In this document: piece after piece, positions 18,549 through 29,125 of the stretch
How the letters are laid out: every line of letters starts with the position of its first letter
How positions within the stretch are numbered: the first letter of the stretch is position 1
NCBI RefSeq assembly: GCF_004365705.1
Contig: NZ_SOBN01000001.1
Span: 3,334,001-3,398,000, forward strand
Direction of reading: 5' to 3'
Length of the DNA: 64,000 nt
From: Streptomyces sp. 846.5
GTDB lineage: Bacteria; Actinomycetota; Actinomycetes; Streptomycetales; Streptomycetaceae
Made by a program: the position numbers and the translations under genes
Notes under the pieces: model-generated
Told to the model about the DNA's origin: nothing
The model's database searches: none
Seen by the model: only the letters and a program-made list of their open reading frames with translations

Positions 18549-20852
18549 TCAGAGCAGTCCGTCCCACAGCTGTTCAAGCAGCACCGCCCACCAGGTCTCC
18601 GGCGAACCCAGCGCCGCCGGGTCGAGGGCGGCCAGCTGCGCCTGGAAGTCGGTGGTCCAGTGGCCCGCCTGCTCCGGGGTCAGCCCGTACCGGAACCGCC
18701 ACATCCGGCCCAGCAGCGCCATGCAGCGCAGGAACTCGGGCAGGCCGGTGTTGACGAAGCGCGGCTGCTGGGCCTCGACCCCGGCCGGCTGCGTCGCGGT
18801 GCCCAGGTCGACGGCGACGATCGCCGCCGTCCCGTACTGCACGCACAGCTGGCGGCCGTAGTCGTTGCCCAGCACCAGGTAGGTGCCCGCGTCCGGCTGG
18901 GCCGCGATGCCGCGCTCGGCGGCCAGCTCGGCCAGCGTCGGCATCGGACGGCCCGGCTGGGCCTGCGCCCAGAAGAACGGGCCGAACTCGACCGGCAGCC
19001 CGGCCCAGGTCAGCGAGCCGGACACGACCTCGGGGATGCCCTGCCTGGACACCGCCTGCGGCTCGTAGCGGAACACGTTCTGCGGGCCGAACGCCTGCTG
19101 CAGCTCGTCCGCCAGCGCCTGCGGCGGCACCGGCGGCGCGGGCTGCACCGAACCGGGCGCGGGCAGCGGCACCCGGAACGGGCGCTGCGGGGCCGGCCCG
19201 GCGGCATGGGTGTGCAGCTCGCCGTGGTGCTCGAACAGGTGCTGGACGCCGCGCTGCCGGGCCGCGTGGTCCCGGCCGTACGGGGCGATGCTGCTGACCC
19301 GGACGTTCGGCCAGGCCTCCTTGACCATCCGCTGGCAGTAGCCGCCGGGCAGGTCGCAGCTCTCCAGCTCGGTGTGCAGCTCCAGCACCTGCTCCGGCGG
19401 CACGTTCAGCCGCCGGACCTCCTGCAGGACCTGCCACTCGGGGTGCGGCAGGCCGAGCGTGGAGCGCTGGATGATCTGCTGCTCCGAACCGTCCGGACCG
19501 CGGTAGCGGAGCACCGCCATGTAGCCGGGCCCGACCGTGGGCACACCGGGGACGGCCTGCGGCGGCGGTGCCTGCTGCGGCTGGGGCGCGGGCGGCGGCG
19601 GGGGGACGGCCGGGCCGCCGGGGCCACCCGGGTTGCGTGGCGGCAGGTTCAGCGCCTGGGCGAACTGGGTCGGCACGTAGCTGTCCCCTCCGGCGGACGG
19701 CGGCGCCGGTACGCCACGGGGCGGGGTGCCGCCGTGCAGCGCGGCCGGGGGCGGCGGCGGAGGCATCCCGGGAACGCCTGGGGGCGGACCCGGCGGCGGA
19801 GGCGGCGTACCAGGACCAGCACCGGGACCGACCAGCCCCGGCGGAGGCGGCGGAGGCAGACCCGGACCACCAGCAGCCGGACCCGACGGCGGCGGAGGCG
19901 GCACCGCGGGACCGGAGCCCGGCCGCGCCAGCATCGTCGGGGCGTAGTCCAGCGACCCGCCCTGCGGACTGCCCGGGGGCGGAGGAGGCGGACCGGCGGG
20001 GCCGCCACCGATCACACCGGGCGGGGGCGGCGGGGGCATCCCGGGGACGCCGGCGGGCGGACCCGACGGCGGAGGCGGCGTACCAGGACCAGCACCGGGA
20101 CCGACCAGCCCCGGCGGAGGCGGCGGAGGCAGACCCGGACCACCGGCGGGCGGACCCGACGGCGGCGGAGGCGGAGGACCTGCGGGGCCGCCCTGGAACG
20201 CGCCCGGCGGGGGCGGCGGACCGCCCTGCGACGGCACCGATCCGGGGCCGGGTCCGGAGGGCGCGGCGCCGGGCCGCGCCAGCATCGTCGGCGCGTAGTC
20301 CAGCGACCCGCTCTGCTGCCCCTGGCCACCGGGGCCCGCGGACCGCTCCGGCGGCGGCGCCAGCATCGTCGGGACCTCTCCCGGCGGACCCGCCGAGATC
20401 GGCGGCGCGACCAGCAGCGACGGCTCGTCGGGCTCGGCGCCCGCGGCCCGGGCGTTCTCCGCGGCCATCGCCGCCGCCCCGGCCTCCTCCAGCCACTGCG
20501 GCGGGCTGAGCAGGAACGACGTCGCCTCGGCCAGGCCGCGCTCCGGCGGCGACTGGGTGCCGGCCGGGGTCGCCCCGACCGGACGCCCGTACGCCTCCTC
20601 GTAGCGGCGCACCACGTCGTTGATCGGCAGCGCGGGCCACAGCGTGGTCACCCCGCTGTCCCTGGCGATCACCATCCGCACCGCGCCGCCGTCCGAGGAC
20701 GGACCGTCCGCGCGGTCCACCGCCCAGGCGACGAAGCCCAGGTCGAACTCGCGCACCCGCACCTCACGGCGCTGGTAGGCGGGCACACCCTCGTTGATCC
20801 ACTCCTCGGCGCGCTGCTGCGCCTCCGCATACGTCACCACGCGGCTGCTCAC
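18549..20852 (-). CDS. Imm35-like / proline-rich / deaminase-like / SUKH-4 multidomain protein
   Basis: About 767 residues from the GTG at 20852, which overlaps the upstream gene's stop by four bases (GTGA); a GTG four codons later is also possible. Residues ~5-90 (YAEAQQRAEEWINEGVPAY) resemble Imm35/YrhB-type immunity domains. Residues ~150-405 are Pro/Gly-rich with polyproline blocks and a repeated APTMLARPG motif. Residues ~430-570 look like a polymorphic-toxin nucleic-acid deaminase, with HTELESCDLPGGYC at about 493-506 supplying the Glu and Cys ligands. Residues ~610-767 (GTYLVLGNDYGRQLCV) match SUKH-4 immunity proteins. So a toxin-like fold lies between two immunity-like folds in one chain with no signal peptide. 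It may protect against, or descend from, deaminase toxins. Catalysis is not shown. Confidence 0.75.
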   Translation of the reverse strand: MSSRVVTYAEAQQRAEEWINEGVPAYQRREVRVREFDLGFVAWAVDRADGPSSDGGAVRMVIARDSGVTTLWPALPINDVVRRYEEAYGRPVGATPAGTQSPPERGLAEATSFLLSPPQWLEEAGAAAMAAENARAAGAEPDEPSLLVAPPISAGPPGEVPTMLAPPPERSAGPGGQGQQSGSLDYAPTMLARPGAAPSGPGPGSVPSQGGPPPPPGAFQGGPAGPPPPPPSGPPAGGPGLPPPPPPGLVGPGAGPGTPPPPSGPPAGVPGMPPPPPPGVIGGGPAGPPPPPPGSPQGGSLDYAPTMLARPGSGPAVPPPPPSGPAAGGPGLPPPPPPGLVGPGAGPGTPPPPPGPPPGVPGMPPPPPPAALHGGTPPRGVPAPPSAGGDSYVPTQFAQALNLPPRNPGGPGGPAVPPPPPAPQPQQAPPPQAVPGVPTVGPGYMAVLRYRGPDGSEQQIIQRSTLGLPHPEWQVLQEVRRLNVPPEQVLELHTELESCDLPGGYCQRMVKEAWPNVRVSSIAPYGRDHAARQRGVQHLFEHHGELHTHAAGPAPQRPFRVPLPAPGSVQPAPPVPPQALADELQQAFGPQNVFRYEPQAVSRQGIPEVVSGSLTWAGLPVEFGPFFWAQAQPGRPMPTLAELAAERGIAAQPDAGTYLVLGNDYGRQLCVQYGTAAIVAVDLGTATQPAGVEAQQPRFVNTGLPEFLRCMALLGRMWRFRYGLTPEQAGHWTTDFQAQLAALDPAALGSPETWWAVLLEQLWDGLL
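19801..20151. repeat. In-frame 273-base-period duplication in the proline-rich linker
   Basis: A block beginning GGCGGCGTACCAGGACCAGC at 19801 recurs at 20074 and is identical for about 70 bases. The offset of 273 is 91 codons, so the reading frame is kept. It encodes a duplicated LPPPPPP-GLVGPGAGPG unit. It is a site for length variation by recombination or slippage. Confidence 0.8.
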
Positions 20853-21874
20853 CCCTCCACCGGGACCGCGCGGGCGAAGCCGCCGTCCACCATCAGCTCG
20901 GCCACCGTCTGCAGTTCGGGCGGATTGCCGGCGAGCCGCAGCAGGAACGCGTCGAAGTCCTCGCCGCAGGGCAGCAGCAGCTGCTCGCAGCGCTGCTGGG
21001 GCGTCAGCTGCGCCGTGCCGTCGTCCCGGGCGTCGTCGTAGGGAAGGAACCAGACGGTGCCGGCGGAGCCGCCGCGCACCTTCAGCGCGACCAGTCCGCC
21101 CTGGACGTAGCCGACGCCCAGGTAGTCCTTGGTCAGATGGTCGCGCAGGCACTTGTTGACGTACACCAGGTCGTCCAGCGTGCGTTCCTCACGCAGCGTC
21201 AGGAACGGCTGGTCGACCAGGACGCCGAGCTCGGTGTCCAGCGCCACGCCCTTGGGTCCGCGGCCGCCGGCCGCCTTCAGGAAGGTCCGGTACGCACCCG
21301 GCAGCCCGTAGCCGAGGCCCTCCTCCGCGGCCTGCACCCGCTGCTCGCTCACACCCGCGTCCGACTCCTCGGGGGCCGCACCGAGCGGGCCCTCGCCGAG
21401 CGCGCTCCAACCATTCAAAGCAAAATGGACCGGGCGGCGCTCCTGCAGCGGCCTGGTGCCGCGCTTGCCGTGGTCGGCGGTGGACACTGCCAGGCCCGCG
21501 TGGTGCCGCAGCAGCGCCTTCACCTCGACCGGGACCAGTTCCATCCGGCGGTGGCCCGGCCGCGCCCCGGCCACCGCGTGGTGCCAGGTCCAGCCGGGGG
21601 GCGTGGACACCGGGGTGTCGACGTCCGCCCACAGATCGTGGCCCTGCGCGTACAGCGCCGCGTTGGCCGAGACGTAGTCGGTGAGACGCAGTTCGTCCAC
21701 ACCGAATCCCTCCGGCGGGTCGGCCACCTCGGCAGCGGCGCGGACATACGGGCCAAAATCCGGGTGCCCCCGCCCGTCGACCCTGACCCCGTCGGGGTAC
21801 AAGCGGGCTCGCAGCGGATCGGGGAAGTGCACGACCTGCCCGGCATAGGCGGCGTTGGGCCGACCTGTCGTCAT
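20849..21874 (-). CDS. WHH/HNH-like nuclease domain fused to a SUKH-1 (SMI1/KNR4) domain
   Basis: 341 residues from ATG 21874 (CAGGGGG about 9 bases upstream). The first ~130 residues follow the WHH variety of HNH toxin nucleases: GHPDFGPYV, a region with AN, then PPGWTWHHA (HH at 98-99) and MELVPVEVKALLRHHAGLA. Residues ~176-335 are a SUKH-1 domain (SEQRVQAAEEGLGYGLPGAYRTFLKAAGG, later LGVLVDQPFLTL). In classical systems WHH toxins and SUKH immunity proteins are separate neighbours; here they are joined. The conserved GG after the final His of WHH toxins reads AG here. It is coupled to the next gene by a GTGA overlap. No secretion signal is present. Confidence 0.78.
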   Translation of the reverse strand: MTTGRPNAAYAGQVVHFPDPLRARLYPDGVRVDGRGHPDFGPYVRAAAEVADPPEGFGVDELRLTDYVSANAALYAQGHDLWADVDTPVSTPPGWTWHHAVAGARPGHRRMELVPVEVKALLRHHAGLAVSTADHGKRGTRPLQERRPVHFALNGWSALGEGPLGAAPEESDAGVSEQRVQAAEEGLGYGLPGAYRTFLKAAGGRGPKGVALDTELGVLVDQPFLTLREERTLDDLVYVNKCLRDHLTKDYLGVGYVQGGLVALKVRGGSAGTVWFLPYDDARDDGTAQLTPQQRCEQLLLPCGEDFDAFLLRLAGNPPELQTVAELMVDGGFARAVPVEG

Positions 21875-22187
21875 CGAGTTTGCCCCCTGCTGGAACTGAA
21901 TGCCGACCCCCAGCCTAGGGGGTGCACCACTCGAACGGATCTCCAGAGTCCGCACAGGCTTCGGCGCACTTTCCGCGTACCGCGCCGACGGCCCCTCCGG
22001 GACCCCGACTTCCCCATCCGCACCGCTATTTGGCAGGCTGTACCCAACTCTCCGGGAAGCGACGGAGGGAAACGAGCAGCGGCGGGCCGCCTCCCGCCGA
22101 CGGGGGGTGCGACACGGCAGGTACCCTGCCCCGCCGTGCGCGGCTGCGGCCGCGGCTGCTTCAACAGCAGGGAAGGAACGACCGTAC
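21875..22187. other. Divergent promoter region between the two toxin/immunity pairs
   Basis: 313 bases between the start of the WHH-SUKH gene (minus) and the YwqJ-like gene (plus). It must hold both promoters. I see no convincing -35/-10 pair, palindrome or leader structure. The RBS GGGAAGG for the plus-strand gene is at about 22171-22177. Confidence 0.5.
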
Positions 22188-22658
22188 GTGGACACCACCG
22201 AGGACCGCCGCCCGGCGGCCGCCGCACCGCTTCTGAGGAACCGTCGGGACAGCCTGATGCCGATCGTCGCCTCCGCACTGTCGGTGCGCGGCGACACCTA
22301 CACCTGTGCCGGCGACAAGGGCGACCAGCCACCGCACTTGCACCCGCTGGTCGCCGCGTTCCTGGCCGAGCTGCCGACGGCGGAGCGCGAGCGCTTCACC
22401 GGGCGCTGTCCGGAGGCCGTCCTGCTGTCGCAGTTCTTCACCGCAGCGGAGGACAACCGCTCCAAGCGCGCCGCACGCAAGCCGTTCAGCGACAGCGAGG
22501 CACGCAAGGCGCTGCGCGGCGCCCGGATGACCTCGGTGCGGATACGCGAGGAGGGCGACCCCGCGCACGGCACCCACCAGCCCCCCTGCCGCTCGTGCGT
22601 GCCGCTGCTGGCCCACTTCGGGGTGCAGACCGTCTCCCTCGCACCGAAGGGGGCGTGA
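22188..22658 (+). CDS. YwqJ-type putative deaminase
   Basis: 156 residues from the GTG at 22188 (GGGAAGG upstream); longer in-frame extensions have no RBS. The pattern fits the YwqJ-like toxin deaminase family: CAGDKGDQPPHLHPLV, then GRCPEAVLLSQF with the Cys-x-Glu of the active site (Cys74, Glu76), and HGTHQPPCRSC with the zinc pair Cys134 and Cys137. All expected metal and proton-shuttle residues are present, so activity on a nucleotide or nucleic acid base is possible. There is no signal or trafficking domain. The next gene, a SUKH-3 protein, starts 5 bases after the stop. Possible roles are an intracellular effector kept in check by its neighbour, or a domesticated toxin. Confidence 0.8.
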   Translation: MDTTEDRRPAAAAPLLRNRRDSLMPIVASALSVRGDTYTCAGDKGDQPPHLHPLVAAFLAELPTAERERFTGRCPEAVLLSQFFTAAEDNRSKRAARKPFSDSEARKALRGARMTSVRIREEGDPAHGTHQPPCRSCVPLLAHFGVQTVSLAPKGA

Positions 22659-22663
22659 CCGCG

Positions 22664-23191
22664 ATGCCCGAGGACTGGTCCCCGCCGACCCCCGCCCCCG
22701 TCCCCGCCGCGCGCTTCCAGGCCGAGGTCGCCTCCGTACTGACCAAGGCGGGATGGCATCCGGGGCGCAGGCAGCTGACCCGCGCCGAGCAGTGGGCCGA
22801 CACCCTGTCGGGACACTTCTCCGACGAGGGCCAGCGGCACTCGGTGTTCCCCGCCGCGATCGAGGCCTGGGCCGAGTTCGGCGGCATCGAGGTGACCCTG
22901 GAGGGCGCGGGCGTCGAGCAGGCCCGCACCGCCTTCACCATCGACCCGCTGCTCGGCCTCCACCAGCCGCGCACCCTCGCCGACCTGGGCCGCTGCCTGG
23001 AGCTGCCGCTGGCCCCGCTGGGCGAGGAGCGGAACGGCCAGGCCCTGCTGGTCATCGACGCCCTGGGCCGGGTGCACAGCCTGGACCACAGCGGCGAGTG
23101 GTTCCTCGGCCAGACCGTCGACCAGGCCCTGAGCCTCCTCATCACCGGCCGCACACCGGAGCGCCTGCGCTTTGTCGCTGACGCGATGTGA
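22664..23191 (+). CDS. SUKH-3 family immunity protein
   Basis: 175 residues from ATG 22664; a GTG at 22655 that overlaps the previous stop is an alternative start. The signature is that of SUKH-3: RFQAEVASVLTKAGWHPGR, FPAAIEAWAEFGG, then IDPLLGLHQPRTLADLGRCLELPLAPLGEE and a C-terminal SLDHSGEWFLGQTVDQAL. SUKH-3 proteins are known companions of deaminase and nuclease toxins in actinobacteria and neutralise them by direct binding. Its tight coupling to the YwqJ-like gene makes a cognate pair likely. The gene is followed by a copy of the intergenic inverted repeat, which probably ends the transcript. Confidence 0.85.
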   Translation: MPEDWSPPTPAPVPAARFQAEVASVLTKAGWHPGRRQLTRAEQWADTLSGHFSDEGQRHSVFPAAIEAWAEFGGIEVTLEGAGVEQARTAFTIDPLLGLHQPRTLADLGRCLELPLAPLGEERNGQALLVIDALGRVHSLDHSGEWFLGQTVDQALSLLITGRTPERLRFVADAM

Positions 23192-23234
23192 CGGAGTTCT
23201 GAGGGATCTTCGACTGCGGACCGTAGCTGGTTTG

Positions 23235-23310
23235 TCGCGCAGTTCCCCGCGCCCCCAGGGGTCTGCAACCGGCTCAGTTGCACATGTCAGGGGCGCGGGG
23301 AACTGCGCGA
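23235..23310. repeat. Streptomycete intergenic inverted repeat, copy C
   Basis: Arms TCGCGCAGTTCCCCGCGCCCC (23235-23255) and its reverse complement (23290-23310) around 34 bases. It lies between the 3' ends of two convergent genes, SUKH-3 and the YtrA-like regulator. Confidence 0.85.
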
Positions 23311-23339
23311 ACGGCAACCAGGCACACGCCGCACGGGCG

Positions 23340-23708
23340 CTACCCGCCGTACGCAACGTCCAACGCCGCCACCACCACGGCCCGCGCCTGCTCAGCCGGG
23401 ATCCCCAAGCCATGAACCCGTTCCGCGTAGGCGGCAGCCGCTTCCGCCGCCAGCGCGAGCGACCTATCGCCCGACGCCGCGATCACCGTCCCGTGCCGCC
23501 CCCGGGTCTGCACCACCCCGGCGGATTCCAGCTCCCGGTAGGCCTTGGCCACGGTGTTCGCCGCCAGGCCCAACTGCTCCGCCAGCCCCCGCACCGTCGG
23601 CAGCTTCGTCCCCACCGGCGCCTCCCCGCTGCGCGCCATCTCGGCGATCTGCGCCCGCACCTGCTCGAACGGCGGGACGGCGGACTCGGGGTCAAGGGTG
23701 ATCAGCAC
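23340..23708 (-). CDS. YtrA-like GntR-family regulator
   Basis: 122 residues from the GTG at 23708, which overlaps the stop of the membrane-protein gene. The short architecture is a GntR winged helix (VPPFEQVRAQIAEMARSGEAP, LPTVRGLAEQLGLAANTVAKAYRELESAGVVQTRGRHGT) followed by a ~45-residue helical dimerisation tail. That is the YtrA subfamily, usually co-transcribed with and controlling a membrane protein or ABC transporter. The neighbour fits that rule. Confidence 0.88.
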   Translation of the reverse strand: MLITLDPESAVPPFEQVRAQIAEMARSGEAPVGTKLPTVRGLAEQLGLAANTVAKAYRELESAGVVQTRGRHGTVIAASGDRSLALAAEAAAAYAERVHGLGIPAEQARAVVVAALDVAYGG

Positions 23709-24655
23709 GGTGTGGTCTCCGAGGTGGGCGGAAGCAGCGGTGGTGCGCTGCGACCACGGTAGTACCGACGTACATGCGGCAGGGTCAGCACGATGCCGAG
23801 GACGAACACCAGCAAGCCCGGCGCCAACCACAGATCCCTGGCACGCAGGGCCGCGCCCTGGTTCCGGTGCGCGGCATCGGACAGCACCGGCTGCAGCAAG
23901 GCCGAGGCACCCAGAAAGATCAGCACCGGGAGCACCGCGACCAGGTCGAGCACCGTCTGGACCCGGAAAGCGTCGTCAAAGGCCAGGGCCTGCGCCGACC
24001 CCGGTGCCTGGCGGCCGTTCAGCACGGCCAACTGTCGGTTCTCCGCAGCGCGCAGCCACATCAGGGCGAAGACCAGCAGCGCGCCGAACATGACAGGGCT
24101 GATCGAGCCTGCGAGTCCCTTCTGATGGAGATCCCACACCAGCCCGGCAGCGATCACCGGCGGGGCGAGCGTGAGCACCCGGGCCGACCACATCACCCAC
24201 GAGGGCACCACGTCACGAAGACCGATTTGCACCGGCCGGTTGCCGCTCAGTGCGTCCGCACGGCGCTGCCGCGACAGCTCCCACAGTCCCGCCGCGGCAC
24301 TTGCGAGCAGCGCCGGGGCCATCAGTACCAGCGCGAGCAACGGCCCCTGCAGTAGCGAAACGGGGCTCGTCGTCCCGTACAGGAGCTCGGGAACGAGCAG
24401 CCTGCCCTTCAGTCCGAGGGCCAGCACCACCATGACCGTGGAGAACAGCAGTACCGCTCCGGTCCGTCGTCGCAAGCGAGCCGCCAGAGGGTCCACCAGC
24501 TCCGGCGGCAGTGACAGGTCGACCGCCTTCGCCCAGCGGTGGGCCCGCCGCAACCGCAGTCGCTGGTCGTCCCGCCGCCAGTACAGCCCGGACATCCCCA
24601 GCGCCACCAGCACCAGTCCGACCAGGACCAGCCCGCCCAGTACGCCACCGTTCAC
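23702..24655 (-). CDS. Polytopic membrane protein paired with the YtrA-like regulator
   Basis: 317 residues from the GTG at 24655, which has GGGGGG about 9 bases upstream. It shows about eight hydrophobic segments, starting LGGLVLVGLVLVALGMSGLYW and ending APGLLVFVLGIVLTLPHV. It resembles DUF1648-containing or SdpI-like membrane proteins that commonly accompany YtrA-type regulators, but I see no diagnostic motif. It overlaps the regulator gene by seven bases, so the two are translated together. Possible role: envelope-stress or antimicrobial immunity, inferred only from the pairing. Confidence 0.72.
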   Translation of the reverse strand: MNGGVLGGLVLVGLVLVALGMSGLYWRRDDQRLRLRRAHRWAKAVDLSLPPELVDPLAARLRRRTGAVLLFSTVMVVLALGLKGRLLVPELLYGTTSPVSLLQGPLLALVLMAPALLASAAAGLWELSRQRRADALSGNRPVQIGLRDVVPSWVMWSARVLTLAPPVIAAGLVWDLHQKGLAGSISPVMFGALLVFALMWLRAAENRQLAVLNGRQAPGSAQALAFDDAFRVQTVLDLVAVLPVLIFLGASALLQPVLSDAAHRNQGAALRARDLWLAPGLLVFVLGIVLTLPHVRRYYRGRSAPPLLPPTSETTPC

Positions 24656-24754
24656 AACGCACACCCCCCAACACTCCGCAGCGCGGATCAAGGCGCGCAT
24701 CATCGCACCCCTCCCCCCGCCACCGTCCCCCGGCCCCAGCGACGCCCGGAAGGG

Positions 24755-26101
24755 CTACCGCGCCCCCGCGCCCATCGCCGTCAGCCGGCACTCGACCCGG
24801 AAGCCGCCCTCACCCGTCGGCTCCGCCGCGAACGTCCCGCCCAGCGCGGTCACCCGCTCGCGCATGCCGACCAGGCCGTTCCCGCCGCTGGGCAGCGACC
24901 GCCGACTGCCCTCGCCGCCGCCCTCGCCAACACCGTCCGGGCAGCTGTTGGACACCGCCAGCGCCACCCCGCCCGGGACATACGCGAGGACCACCTCGGC
25001 GTCGGCCCCCGGCGCATGCTTCAGCACATTGGTCAGCGCCTCCTGCACCACCCGGTAGGCCGTCCGCTCGGTCTCCTCGCTCAGCCCGCGCCGCGCCCCG
25101 CCGACCGTCAGCCGCACCCGCAGCCCCGCCGCCCTGGACTCGTCCACCAGCCTCGGCACGTCCGCCAGCCCCGGACCGTCCGACGAGGGCACCGCCAGCA
25201 CCGCCGCCGCGACGTCGCCGCTGACCGCGTCGGTCTCCACGGTCCGCAGCACCCCCAGGATCTGCCGCAGTTCGTCCAGCGCCTGCCGGCCGATGTCGCC
25301 CATCAGCCTGGCGCTCTCCGCCGCCTTGGCCGCGTCCTTGTGCACCACCCGCTCCAGCGCGCCGGCGTGCACCACCAGCAGGCTCACCCGGTGCGCCACC
25401 ACGTCGTGCATCTCCCGGGCGATCCGGGTCCGCTCCTCCATCCGCGCCCGGCGGGCCCGCTCGGTGGCCTGCTCGGCCAGCAGCGCCAGCTCCGTCTCCA
25501 GGCCCTCGGCCCGCTCGCGCAGCGTCTCCCACAGCCGCCGTCGCGCCCCGATGTACAGGCCCAGCATCGTCGGCGCCACCGTGATCCCCACCGCGACCAG
25601 CACCGAGATGATCACCAGCGCGTAGCTGGGCACCCCGCGCCGGATCGCGTCCGCCTGCTGCGTGCCGATGGTCAGCGCCGACACCACCGTGGTCTCCGCG
25701 ATCGCGACCGCGCACAGCAGCGACATCGCCCGCCGCTCGGAGAACTTCCTGGCCGCCCCCTCCGCCCGGTACGCGCCCAGCGTGTACAGGCCCACCATCA
25801 GCAGCAGATAGCCGGCCTGCAGCGGAATCATCGCCAGCGCCGCCAGCACCGGCAGCAGCGGCCAGCGCCGCCGCACCAGCAGCGTGCTCGCCGCCAGCGC
25901 CCCGAACACGCCCAGCAGTACCGCGCCGGCCAGCCCCACCCCCTGCTTCGTCGCAAAACTCGCCGCGCTGCCCGCACACTCGGCCGAAGCCAGCGCCATG
26001 ACCCCCAGGTCGAACCACATACTGCGGCGCCGCGCCCAGAACTTCGTCCACCACTCGGTCCGCATCCCCGTCACGCCCACACCGGGCGTCGCCACGCTCA
26101 T
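24755..26101 (-). CDS. Sensor histidine kinase (NarL-type, HisKA_3), orphan
   Basis: 448 residues. The first ~185 residues contain four to six membrane segments without a large extracellular loop, so the sensing part is intramembrane. The dimerisation/phosphoacceptor motif is [22 protein letters not shown], with the phosphorylated histidine at His232. The ATPase part has an N-box ([10 protein letters not shown]) and [12 protein letters not shown]. Such kinases normally sit beside a LuxR-type response regulator. None is adjacent here: ppc is divergent on one side and the YtrA-like pair is on the other. The partner must be elsewhere, possibly one of the NarL-type proteins near galTEK, but that is speculation. 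Confidence 0.9.
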   Translation of the reverse strand: MSVATPGVGVTGMRTEWWTKFWARRRSMWFDLGVMALASAECAGSAASFATKQGVGLAGAVLLGVFGALAASTLLVRRRWPLLPVLAALAMIPLQAGYLLLMVGLYTLGAYRAEGAARKFSERRAMSLLCAVAIAETTVVSALTIGTQQADAIRRGVPSYALVIISVLVAVGITVAPTMLGLYIGARRRLWETLRERAEGLETELALLAEQATERARRARMEERTRIAREMHDVVAHRVSLLVVHAGALERVVHKDAAKAAESARLMGDIGRQALDELRQILGVLRTVETDAVSGDVAAAVLAVPSSDGPGLADVPRLVDESRAAGLRVRLTVGGARRGLSEETERTAYRVVQEALTNVLKHAPGADAEVVLAYVPGGVALAVSNSCPDGVGEGGGEGSRRSLPSGGNGLVGMRERVTALGGTFAAEPTGEGGFRVECRLTAMGAGAR

Positions 26102-26271
26102 GGGGTCAGCCTATGCGGACCCCGCGCCGCTGTGTCCGGCATACGGCCGCCACCTCTTGCGGAGGCACCCGCGCACCTATGCTGGTCGGGTCGGACAGCG
26201 CCGTCCGGGAGCCCGCCACCACCGGTTCACCACCCAACCGGTACCAACCACCCGCACCAGGGAGCACCAGC

Positions 26272-29037
<2,766 letters not shown>

Positions 29038-29058
29038 CCGGGAGTCAGTCCTCCTGAA

Positions 29059-29100
29059 CGGAAAGGCCCGCACCCCCGTCCTGGGGTGCGGGCCTTTCCA
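29059..29100. terminator. Bidirectional intrinsic terminator between ppc and the LAXTG gene
   Basis: GGAAAGGCCCGCACCCC and its complement GGGGTGCGGGCCTTTCC form a stem of about 17 base pairs with a loop of about six bases, flanked by short A and T stretches inside the stem ends. It lies in the 89-base space between two convergent stop codons, so it can serve both genes. Confidence 0.9.
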
Positions 29101-29125
29101 TCGCGTCAGGGGTACTGACTACCTA

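Noticed and set aside
18393-21041. Arg/Gly-rich plus-strand frame opposite the SUKH-4 gene
   Set aside because: Its repeats are the reverse complement of the proline-rich linker; no RBS or family.
21416-21430. GCAAAATGGA inside the WHH-SUKH gene as a second copy of the palindrome at 18466
   Set aside because: Only one arm is present, within coding sequence; chance similarity.
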